A DNA stretch of 64,000 bases from Mycobacterium sp. GA-1285 (GTDB taxonomy: Bacteria > Actinomycetota > Actinomycetes > Mycobacteriales > Mycobacteriaceae): the NCBI RefSeq assembly GCF_001499905.1, contig NZ_LQIS01000005.1, forward strand, positions 1 through 64,000. The letters are read 5' to 3'. Below are positions 55,360 to 62,847 of the stretch, piece by piece. Below the pieces are notes generated by a model. That model saw nothing but the letters and a program-made list of their open reading frames with translations. It made no database searches and had not been told where the DNA came from. Position numbers and translations under genes: made by a program. The first letter of the stretch is position 1. Every line of letters begins with the position of its first letter.

Positions 55360-56556
55360 GTGACCTACAGGGTGAAGGTTGGGCCGTACTACGACCCGTT
55401 CGACTTCGACATCGACGACGATCCCTACCCCGTATGGAATCGCCTGCGCGACGAAGCACCGCTTTACCACAACGACAAGTACGGCTTCTATGCGTTGAGC
55501 AGGTACTCAGACGTCGCCCGTGAGCTAGCCAACTGGCAGGATTACCGCTCGGGCAAGGGCACCACCATCGACATCATCCTCAGTGGGGTCGAGGTACCGC
55601 CGGGCATCATCCTGTTCGAGGACCCCCCGGTCCATGACTTTCACCGTCGGCTGTTGTCCGGTGTGTTCACGCCACGGCGCATGGCTGCCATCGAACCGCT
55701 GGCGCGGGAGTTCTGTCAGCGCGCATTGGAGCGCCTCGAGAGCGCTGAGACATTCGACTTCATCGCCGACCTCGGAGCATGGATGCCGATGCGCACTATC
55801 GGATACCTGTTGGGCATACCGGAGGACAGGCAGATCGCCATTCGCCGGAACACCGACCGGCTTCTCGAACTCAAGAGCGGTGAACTCGTCGATGTGGCCG
55901 ACGACATGCTCACGCGACAGGGCTCGATGCTTGAGGAGTTCATCGACTGGCGTTATGACCACCCGTCGGACGATCTGATGACGGAACTGGTGAACGCCGA
56001 GATCGAGGAACCTGACGGCGATCGCAGGCGATTGACTCGCGAAGAGGTGTTGACCTATACCGGCACTCTCGTGGGCGCTGGAAACGAAACGACGACGCGG
56101 CTGATCGGCTTTGCCGGACAACTGTTGTCGGACCATCCAGATCAACGCCGCGAACTCGCGGCGGATTTCGCCCTTATTCCCGCGGCGGTCGAGGAAGTGC
56201 TGCGCTATGAGGCCCCGTCCCCTGTACAGGCGCGCTATGTCGCTCGTGATGTTGAACTCTATGGCCAGCCGGTGGCCGAGGGCTCGGTGATGCTGCTGAT
56301 CAACGGTTCGGCGAATCGCGACGAGCGACAGTACCCGGATGCTGACCGATTCGACATCCATCGGCAGGGCACCCACTTGTCATTCGGCCGCGGAATTCAC
56401 TTCTGTCTAGGCGCCGCGCTCGCGCGGATGCAAGCGCGTGTGGCGCTCGAGGAGGTTCTGAGTCGTTGGCCGGACTGGGAAGTCGACTACGGGGCGGCAA
56501 AACGCGCTCACACCACCAGCGTCAGAGGGTGGGCCACGCTTCCGGTGCTGGTATGA
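55360..56556 (+). CDS. Cytochrome P450
   Basis: The 398-aa P450 has VGAGNETTTR (I-helix) near residue 240, EEVLRYEAPS (ExxR) near 279 and haem loop FGRGIHFCLG with ligand Cys349. The start is a GTG at the predicted transcript start. An AveC-family membrane gene follows after one base (TGAcATG), so the two are co-translated. It is divergent from the operon that encodes a Bfd-like [2Fe-2S] protein. The substrate is unknown. Confidence 0.93.
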   Translation: MTYRVKVGPYYDPFDFDIDDDPYPVWNRLRDEAPLYHNDKYGFYALSRYSDVARELANWQDYRSGKGTTIDIILSGVEVPPGIILFEDPPVHDFHRRLLSGVFTPRRMAAIEPLAREFCQRALERLESAETFDFIADLGAWMPMRTIGYLLGIPEDRQIAIRRNTDRLLELKSGELVDVADDMLTRQGSMLEEFIDWRYDHPSDDLMTELVNAEIEEPDGDRRRLTREEVLTYTGTLVGAGNETTTRLIGFAGQLLSDHPDQRRELAADFALIPAAVEEVLRYEAPSPVQARYVARDVELYGQPVAEGSVMLLINGSANRDERQYPDADRFDIHRQGTHLSFGRGIHFCLGAALARMQARVALEEVLSRWPDWEVDYGAAKRAHTTSVRGWATLPVLV

Positions 56557-56557
56557 C

Positions 56558-57622
56558 ATGACCAATACCGTTGACAGCACGGCGAACTCCGTTCCTGGGG
56601 GACGGATCGATCCACGGTTCTCGCCGTGGCCTGCCAGGATCGGGTGGTCGCTGTTCTTTCTGACCTACCTGGTCTTCGCCGTCGTGACGATCGCGAACAT
56701 TCAGACAGGTCTGCACGGGGACCCGAAAAGGGCTAACCCGAATCCCGGTCCTGATCCGTATCCGCCGTTTCTCGGGTTCGACAGCTGGCCGCTGGCCGTC
56801 TCCATCAGCTCGATCCCGTTGGCGATCGGTCTGATCGCCGCCTTGGTGTGGTTGTCGTGGCGGCAACGAAAGCTGCACTGGGCGGTCATCATCGCGTTCG
56901 CAGGCCTGATCACCGGGGCGCTGGATCCGTTGGCGAACTGGGCGACGTTCGCGATATTCGATCCGCGCATGTTGCACTTCCCCCTGTTCTGGCCGTACGT
57001 GAACATCTCACCGAATCTTGAACCGGCGCTGGCATTCCTGGGTGGCTATGCCGCTTATTACCTGCTCAACGGTCTGGGCTTTCTGAAGCTGCACGACGGG
57101 CTCCTGGATCCGTTGCTGCGTCGCACCGGCTGGCTGGCGCCGCGCAGGCTGCTGCGGGTGTTCATCGGTGCGACGGTCATCGCCGTCCCGATCAACGGGC
57201 TCATCCAGTTCACCTGGATGAGAGCCGGAATCTTCTATTACACAGAGGCAGTCGGGCCGGTGCTGCACATCGGCCACATCCATTTCCCGCTGATCATGGC
57301 GGTGTACGACTCATTGATCTTCGGCATGGTGGCCGTGATGTGCGTCCGGGACGAGAGTGGCGAACTGGTGTTGATCAACCGGCTCGCGCGGTGGCTGCCC
57401 GCGAGGCGGGGTCGCCCGAAGGTGACGTTGACTCGGCAGTTGTTGGTATCCGTCAGCGTGGGCCTGGTGTCGTTCGCTGTGCCGTTGGCCGTGCTGTCGG
57501 GACTACGGGAGGCCGGTCTGTCGCGGCCCTCCTTCGACCAAAACCCCTATCCAGATGTGAACCTGTACGACCCATATGGTCATCTCGAGGAAGCCGGCAA
57601 GCCGGGGCCGTTCTACCAGTGA
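56558..57622 (+). CDS. AveC-family integral membrane protein
   Basis: The 354-aa protein has about seven hydrophobic helices starting near residue 31 (LFFLTYLVFAVVTIANI) with short motifs typical of the spirocyclase AveC family in actinobacteria (GALDPLANWATF, PLFWPYVNISPNLEPALAFLGG, HIHFPLIMAVYDS). AveC of the avermectin pathway shapes spiroketal formation and dehydration; the mycobacterial relatives have no known function. It is translationally linked to the upstream P450. The assignment rests on recognised sequence style and P450 context, so moderate confidence. Confidence 0.68.
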   Translation: MTNTVDSTANSVPGGRIDPRFSPWPARIGWSLFFLTYLVFAVVTIANIQTGLHGDPKRANPNPGPDPYPPFLGFDSWPLAVSISSIPLAIGLIAALVWLSWRQRKLHWAVIIAFAGLITGALDPLANWATFAIFDPRMLHFPLFWPYVNISPNLEPALAFLGGYAAYYLLNGLGFLKLHDGLLDPLLRRTGWLAPRRLLRVFIGATVIAVPINGLIQFTWMRAGIFYYTEAVGPVLHIGHIHFPLIMAVYDSLIFGMVAVMCVRDESGELVLINRLARWLPARRGRPKVTLTRQLLVSVSVGLVSFAVPLAVLSGLREAGLSRPSFDQNPYPDVNLYDPYGHLEEAGKPGPFYQ

Positions 57623-57685
57623 GGAGGATCGGTCCCACAGTGACGAGAACAGTTGCCCCGCAGGGGTAAGAAGGGTGACAGCACA

Positions 57686-58783
57686 GTGATCGACATTTCC
57701 GATCGTCGCTACCGGGTTGTCCACGTCGGCACCGGGCTGACCGGCAGGGAGGCGTTGCGCGCGGTCATCGAGGACCCGTCGCTCGATCTCGTCGGGGTGA
57801 AGGTGTCGACACCGGAGAAGGCCGGGATGGACGCGGGAGAACTATGCGGTGCACCAGCTGTCGGAGTTGGTGCGACCGATGATCTCTCAGCTGTTCTCGC
57901 GCTGAAACCCGACTGCGTGACGTATTGCGCGACCGCCGTCCGACGCGAAGAAGAGGCGATCGCGGACATCGCCACGTACCTCAGAGCCGGGGTCAATGTG
58001 GTGACGTTCTCGCTGATTCCGATGATCTATCCCCCGGCCGCACCCGCGCCATGGAGAGAAGACCTCGAAAGGGCGGCAGCTGAGGGTAATTCAACGTTCT
58101 ATGCCACCGGTAGCGAGCCGGGGTTCATCAGCCTGAACATCCCCACGGCTCTGCTGGCAGGAGCGGGCCGAGTCGACTCGTACCGGATGGACGAATACGC
58201 GGTCGACCTCGACAAGGCATACCCGATATGGGACGTCCTCCATGAGTCGATGGGATTCGGTAAGCCCGACGGCCATGTGCCGGTTCGAATCGCGTCGGGG
58301 AAGGTCGACAAGGACTGGAGCACGGTGGTGACCTACATCGCCGACATCCTCGGGTTCGAACTCGATGGGATAGAGCTGGATTGGGAGACGCTGCTCGCAC
58401 CGACCGACCTTGCGACCGCGCTCGGTGTCATCCCGGAGGGGACGATCTGTGCGCACCGATGGCAGCTCGCGGGGATCGTCAGAGGCCGCCCTGCCGTCGC
58501 GGTTCAATACTTCGCGACGGTCAGCAGTACGCCGTGGCCCGATCGTTGGCCCAAGCCGGCGCGGGAAGGCCGGGGCGGAATGGTTTTCCGCGTCACCGGA
58601 AATCCCAACATGAATCTCGAACTGCACCTCGAGCAATCGGACACCGACCGGGTGAATCCCGGTGTCGCGGCCACGGCGCTGGCGGCGGTGAACGCCATCC
58701 CGAGCGTGGTCGAAGCCCGGCCCGGCGTGATCGCCAGCCCCCTCTCCGGGCCGTCCGTCGTCACCCGGCAGTCCCGCGCTTAG
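57686..58783 (+). CDS. DapB-like NAD(P)-dependent dehydrogenase (paralogue 4)
   Basis: The 365-aa protein has RVVHVGTGLTGREAL, VKVSTPEKAGMDAGELCG, ATGSEPGFISLNIPTALLAG and ALAAVNAIPSVVEARPG, matching the family. The GTG at 57686 with AAGGG upstream is preferred to a TTG at 57653. It follows the P450-AveC pair by 63 bp on the same strand, repeating the P450-then-DapB order of 48633-50939. Its stop overlaps the convergent SDR by 4 bp. Confidence 0.77.
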   Translation: MIDISDRRYRVVHVGTGLTGREALRAVIEDPSLDLVGVKVSTPEKAGMDAGELCGAPAVGVGATDDLSAVLALKPDCVTYCATAVRREEEAIADIATYLRAGVNVVTFSLIPMIYPPAAPAPWREDLERAAAEGNSTFYATGSEPGFISLNIPTALLAGAGRVDSYRMDEYAVDLDKAYPIWDVLHESMGFGKPDGHVPVRIASGKVDKDWSTVVTYIADILGFELDGIELDWETLLAPTDLATALGVIPEGTICAHRWQLAGIVRGRPAVAVQYFATVSSTPWPDRWPKPAREGRGGMVFRVTGNPNMNLELHLEQSDTDRVNPGVAATALAAVNAIPSVVEARPGVIASPLSGPSVVTRQSRA

Positions 58784-59601
58784 CTGCCCGTCACGCCGAC
58801 GTCCACCGGAATGGCGGCAGCCGTGACAAATCTCGCCTCGTCAGACGCCAACCACGCGACCGCACTGGCGATGTCCTCGGCCGTGGTGATCGCGTCAGGC
58901 AGAAGTTGCTTCGTGAAGCCGGGCCGCAGCGCCGGATTCGATTTCGCCGCCTCGGCCATTGCCTCGATCATCCGACCGCTTCCCATCGGCGTCGCCACCG
59001 AGCCGGGGTGCAAGCTGTTGACTCGGATGTGGTACTTGCCGAGTTCGGCGGCGAACGACCGGGCTAGCGCCGTGACAGCGTGCTTACTGGCCGTGTAGGC
59101 GATCATGAAGGGCTCGACCGTGAGGCCGGCAGCCGAGCTGACGAGGATGATGGAGCCACCCCGCCCGCCGGCGACGATGTGCTTGGCCCCCGCCATCACC
59201 GTGTTCCAGGTACCGACGATGTTGATGTCGATGGTGTCCTGGAAGTCACGTGGCGATACCTGATCCCACGCGGCCGGCACACAGATTCCCGCGTTGGCGA
59301 CGATGACATCGAGTCGCCCGAGCTCAGCGACCGCGTCGTCGACAGCGGTGCAGAGGCCGTCGTGGTCTCGGGTGTCGACGATCGACGTCACCGCCCGCCG
59401 GCCATTGGTTGCTACCGTCTCCGCCGTTTCGGCCAGATCCTCAGGCGTGGCGGAATCGTAGGGGACACTCGGTGGTAGCGGGCCGGCGATGTCAACGAGA
59501 ATGACGTCGGCACCATCGGCGCTGAGTCTTTCGGCATGAGCGCGTCCTTGTCCGCGGGCCGCCCCGGTGATGAGCGCGACCTTGTCGGTCATGTCTGGCA
59601 C
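58780..59601 (-). CDS. Mycofactocin-type SDR oxidoreductase
   Basis: The 273-aa SDR has ITGAARGQGRAHAERL, the signature of the mycofactocin-coupled SDR family, a long insert after beta-2 (DIAGPLPPSVPYDSATPEDLAETAE), NAGIC and YTASK. Family members keep NAD(H) tightly bound and pass electrons to mycofactocin. The GTG at 59601 sits at the expected leaderless start; an ATG three codons later is an alternative. Its 3' end overlaps paralogue 4. Confidence 0.85.
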   Translation of the reverse strand: MPDMTDKVALITGAARGQGRAHAERLSADGADVILVDIAGPLPPSVPYDSATPEDLAETAETVATNGRRAVTSIVDTRDHDGLCTAVDDAVAELGRLDVIVANAGICVPAAWDQVSPRDFQDTIDINIVGTWNTVMAGAKHIVAGGRGGSIILVSSAAGLTVEPFMIAYTASKHAVTALARSFAAELGKYHIRVNSLHPGSVATPMGSGRMIEAMAEAAKSNPALRPGFTKQLLPDAITTAEDIASAVAWLASDEARFVTAAAIPVDVGVTGS

Positions 59602-59607
59602 ACGCGC

Positions 59608-59613
59608 ACGCTA
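59608..59613 (-). promoter_or_regulatory. -10 element for leaderless SDR transcript
   Basis: On the minus strand TAGCGT lies exactly at -12 to -7 from the GTG at 59601, with no Shine-Dalgarno sequence. Confidence 0.45.
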
Positions 59614-59621
59614 CCGCACCT

Positions 59622-59637
59622 GAGAATTCGGATTGAC
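59622..59637. promoter_or_regulatory. GAGAAT-N4-ATTGAC motif
   Basis: It shares the full left half and 4 of 6 right-half bases with the palindrome at 55228, and lies in the 80-bp divergent gap between the mycofactocin-type SDR and the broken SDR. Confidence 0.35.
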
Positions 59638-59681
59638 GCTTTTGGAGAGCGGCCGTTGCGTAAGTGATAGCTTCACCAATC

Positions 59682-60463
59682 ATGGGTGTGCTCGACGGTC
59701 AGACGGCGTTCGTTCTCGGTGCATCGGCGGGGATCGCCCAGGCTTCAGCCAGACTGCTGGCGATAGACGGTGCGACGTTGTACCTGCTCGGGCGATCCAT
59801 GAAGCGGCTGGAGGCGACGCGCGATCGGATCCATGAGGCCGCACCGGACGCGGAGATTGTGCTGCAGAAGGGTGACCCCGAAGACGAAGACACCGTGCGA
59901 GCGGCGGCACAGTCGGCCCACGGTGTACACGACCGGTTGAATATCGTCATCGGCACGGTGGCCAGCGGCGGCACCGGTCCGCTCGTCGAACAGGACCTCG
60001 AAACGTTCACGAATTTCGTGATGGGCAACCTGCGCTCGAACTTTCTGGCGCTCCGCTATTCGGCGCCGCTGATGACGGGCGGCGGTTCGATCGTGTTCAT
60101 CTCGTCAACGTCGCCAAGATTCCGATGGAGGGGCTGGGGCACTATTCGGCGGGCAAGGCCGCGCTCGAGATGTTCATCCGCGTCGCCGCTTCAGAACTGG
60201 GCTCGCGCGGCATCCGAGTCAACGCGGTACGTCCGGGCCTGACAGAAGCCGCCACGACCCAGGGCTACATTCACCTCGAAGAGCTGACGAGCAGTTTCCT
60301 GGAACGGGTGCCGCTGGGCCGGCTCGGTGTGTCAGAAGACATCGCTCCCGGCGTGCGCTACCTGGCTGGACCCGAATCCGGCTGGATGACAGGGCAGAGC
60401 TTTGCGATCGACGGAGGAAACGAGGTCCGCGGTGCGCCACGCGGACCGATGTTCACGGTCTAA
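59682..60463 (+). pseudogene. SDR gene with a single frameshift
   Basis: The first part from the ATG at 59682 reads MGVLDGQTAFVLGASAGIAQAS through GGGSIVFISS, then leaves the family pattern near 60103-60108. One frame over, the sequence continues VNVAKIPMEGLGHYSAGKAALEMF through FAIDGGNEV to a stop at 60463. Joining the two gives a full-length SDR of about 260 aa with its Tyr-Lys pair, so one small deletion (1 or 4 nt) explains the break. The glycine motif is GASAGIA rather than GxxxGxG. A recent mutation or a sequencing error is possible. Confidence 0.82.
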
Positions 60464-61539
60464 CCGAAGTCAAGTGCGTTGCGGGGTGCCGTGATCGGCA
60501 GATCCAGCGACGTGGCGATTCCCGGCGCCGATTCGACGACGTAGGGGATGGCGTTGACGACCCGCATGGCCGTCGCCTCCATCGCGTTGGCGTTGGCCGA
60601 CTCTGGCGTGTCCTCGGTGCCGAGGTTCAGGTCGCACCGTATATGGGGCTGCCCGTCGATGATGAGCCGGTAGGTGCCGTTGGGCGCCGAGGCCCACTCC
60701 GGTGCCAAGTCAGGCGCCATCCGATTGATGTGCTCGATCGTGATCACCGGGTGGCCGTCGACGACCCCGGTGGTCTCGGCACGCACCGCGCCGCAGGTTC
60801 CCGCGGGAATGGTTCCACACGCGACATGCAGATCTCGCGGGGTGAGCACCCGCTCGTAGGACTCGGTGACCTTCTCGAGCTCAACACCAAGAGCTTTGGC
60901 CACCAACCCGATCGGCGGTCCCCAGGCGAACTGTTGGGCACCGTCGAGTTCGAGGAGCGGCGTGAAGTCGAGCGGCTTGCCGAAGCCCATCGCGTCGATC
61001 ATGAGGTCCCGGTTGGGGTATGCCGAGTAGTCGAAGATCTCCTGCGCCCGTATGGACCGGATGGTGTTCGACAGCGTGCTCAGCAGCACCGCGAGCTGGT
61101 CGCCGGCGAAACCGGGTTCGATACCCGACGTGTAGATCGTGGCTCCTCCGGACAACGCGGCGGCACGGACCTGATCGGCCAGCTGCGGGATCCATCTGTC
61201 GGGGAACATCATTCCCGGGGTGTTGGTGGTCACGACGTTGAGCCCGGCATTGAGCAGACGGACATAGTCGCGCACCGCGGCGGCGTCCATCTCGGCGCTC
61301 GCCGCACCGTAGACGACACAGTCGGGTTTCAGCGCGACGATGTCGTCGAGATCACCGGTGGTGATCACCCCGATCGGGCCCCACCCGACGATCTCGCCGG
61401 CGTCGCGTCCGACCTTCTCGGTGCTGTGTACCCACACCCCCACCAGCTCCAGGTGCGGCCGTCGGACGATCGCACGGATCGACAGGCTGCTGATCCAACC
61501 GGTGGATATGACGGCGACCCGTAATGGTTTGTCAGTCAC
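60460..61539 (-). CDS. DapB-like protein with degenerate Rossmann loop (paralogue 5)
   Basis: The 359-aa protein keeps the family pattern (VWVHSTEKVGRDAGEIVG, TSGIEPGFAGDQLAVLLS, AMRVVNAIPYVVESAPG), but the nucleotide loop reads VISTGWISSLSIR instead of GxxGxxG, so it may bind cofactor differently. AAGGAG precedes the GTG at 61539, which decides the start; the upstream frame to 61644 lies in the SDR gene. It follows that SDR by 19 bp and ends overlapping the broken SDR by 4 bp. Confidence 0.75.
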   Translation of the reverse strand: MTDKPLRVAVISTGWISSLSIRAIVRRPHLELVGVWVHSTEKVGRDAGEIVGWGPIGVITTGDLDDIVALKPDCVVYGAASAEMDAAAVRDYVRLLNAGLNVVTTNTPGMMFPDRWIPQLADQVRAAALSGGATIYTSGIEPGFAGDQLAVLLSTLSNTIRSIRAQEIFDYSAYPNRDLMIDAMGFGKPLDFTPLLELDGAQQFAWGPPIGLVAKALGVELEKVTESYERVLTPRDLHVACGTIPAGTCGAVRAETTGVVDGHPVITIEHINRMAPDLAPEWASAPNGTYRLIIDGQPHIRCDLNLGTEDTPESANANAMEATAMRVVNAIPYVVESAPGIATSLDLPITAPRNALDFG

Positions 61540-61558
61540 GGATTGAGCTCCTTGTCGG

Positions 61559-62347
61559 TTACAGGTCGGGGATCGGCAGTTCCGAATTCGGCCCTTGGAG
61601 ACCACCATCGACGATGAACGTCGAATTGGTGGCGTAGCAGTCACGGGTGCACAGGTAGACGGTCAGTCGTCCGAGGTCGGCCACGTCGCCGATGCGATGC
61701 AACGGCGTCCGCTCCTTGAGGGTCTCCTCCGAGCCGGGCATCAGATCAAAGCTCGACTGCAACCCAGCGGTCAAGAATGCGCCGAGCGCGATGGCGTTCA
61801 CCCGGATCTTCGGTGCGAGTTCCTGCGCCATGGCCCGGGTCAACGCCTCCAACCCGCCCTTGGCCACCGAGTACGGCAACAGGCCGCGAATGCCGAACCG
61901 CCCTGCGCCCGAGGAGATGTTGACGATCGAGCCCCGGCCGACCGCCAGCATGTGTGGTACTGCGAGTTGGCTCATGTCGAACGCCGTGGTGACGCAGTAG
62001 TCGAACGTGTCGCGCAGGTTGTCTGAAGTGAGGCTGAGGAACGGGCCATAGGTTGCGAAGCCCACGTTGTTCACCAGAATGTCGATGCGGCCGAATTCGT
62101 CGATCGCGGTTTGCACCACCCGCTCACTGTCGTCGCGGTTGAGCGCATCGGCCGTCAACGCGAGGCCGTTGCCACCCGCCGCTTGGATGTCCGCGATCGT
62201 CGACTCGATCTCGGATGACGTACGCGCGGTTCCGACCACCGTGGCACCCGCTTCGGCGAGCACCTTTGCGATCCCCTCGCCTACACCTCGCCCCGCGCCG
62301 GTAACGATCGCGACCTGCCCGTCCAGCTGGAACTGTTCAAGCGCCAC
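61559..62347 (-). CDS. Short-chain dehydrogenase/reductase
   Basis: The 262-aa SDR has VTGAGRGVG at the start, GTARTSSEIE after beta-2 (NADP(H) likely), NNVG near residue 92, and Ser/YSVAK near 159, ending VDGGLQGPNSELPIPDL. It forms a two-gene operon with DapB-like paralogue 5. The GTG at 62347 has no Shine-Dalgarno sequence and fits a leaderless start. Confidence 0.85.
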   Translation of the reverse strand: MALEQFQLDGQVAIVTGAGRGVGEGIAKVLAEAGATVVGTARTSSEIESTIADIQAAGGNGLALTADALNRDDSERVVQTAIDEFGRIDILVNNVGFATYGPFLSLTSDNLRDTFDYCVTTAFDMSQLAVPHMLAVGRGSIVNISSGAGRFGIRGLLPYSVAKGGLEALTRAMAQELAPKIRVNAIALGAFLTAGLQSSFDLMPGSEETLKERTPLHRIGDVADLGRLTVYLCTRDCYATNSTFIVDGGLQGPNSELPIPDL

Positions 62348-62353
62348 ATCGCG

Positions 62354-62359
62354 AATGTA
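62354..62359 (-). promoter_or_regulatory. -10 element for leaderless SDR transcript
   Basis: TACATT on the minus strand lies exactly at -12 to -7 from the GTG at 62347. A weaker dyad GAGAAT-AAGA-CTTTCC (62367-62382) lies just upstream, overlapping a second hexamer TATTCT (62373-62368). Confidence 0.45.
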
Positions 62360-62412
62360 CCGCAGCGAGAATAAGACTTTCCGAAGTCCGGAAATCGGTT
62401 TTCACGGCGGCT

Positions 62413-62418
62413 TAAGGT
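62413..62418 (+). promoter_or_regulatory. -10 element for leaderless VOC-protein transcript
   Basis: TAAGGT lies exactly at -12 to -7 from the GTG at 62425, in the 77-bp divergent gap with the SDR operon. Confidence 0.4.
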
Positions 62419-62424
62419 ACTGGA

Positions 62425-62844
62425 GTGACCGGACCACTACCCCTGCTGCACCACGTGGTGTTCGCGATCGCATGGGAACGCCTGGATCGCGCGGCTAACT
62501 ATCTCACCGATCTTGGGTTTCAATTCCAGGCTTTTGAACACCTGGAATTAGGCCTTGCGATCAGGCTCGACTGGGACCGCGGTTTCGAACTCATCTCACC
62601 GCTGCCCGGTGCACCGACCGAGGCGGGAACCGCGGCAGACTTCCTCGCCCGCCGCGGCGACGGGTTGTTCTCTGTGGTCGTGCGGACCGCCGATTGTCAA
62701 GCGGGCGAGCACATAGCGATGGGTCACGGCGTCGAATCCGACTTTCGCCAGCATGTCGAGGGTGACGGATTCGAGGTCACCGAAGTGAAACTGGAGCCCT
62801 TGTTCGGGATCCCGCTGACGCTGCTGGAGACCAATCTGCCGTGA
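62425..62844 (+). CDS. VOC-family (glyoxalase/dioxygenase fold) protein
   Basis: The 139-aa protein has the paired beta-alpha-beta pattern of the VOC superfamily: LHHVVFAIAWERLDRAANYLTDLGFQFQ, GLAIRLDWDRGFELISPLPG and a C-terminal FGIPLTLLETN with a possible metal-binding glutamate. VOC proteins include methylmalonyl-CoA epimerases, ring-cleavage dioxygenases and glyoxalases. His9 and Glu55 are candidate metal ligands. Substrate unknown. It is convergent with the ligase gene, 3 bp away. Confidence 0.72.
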   Translation: MTGPLPLLHHVVFAIAWERLDRAANYLTDLGFQFQAFEHLELGLAIRLDWDRGFELISPLPGAPTEAGTAADFLARRGDGLFSVVVRTADCQAGEHIAMGHGVESDFRQHVEGDGFEVTEVKLEPLFGIPLTLLETNLP

Positions 62845-62847
62845 CGT

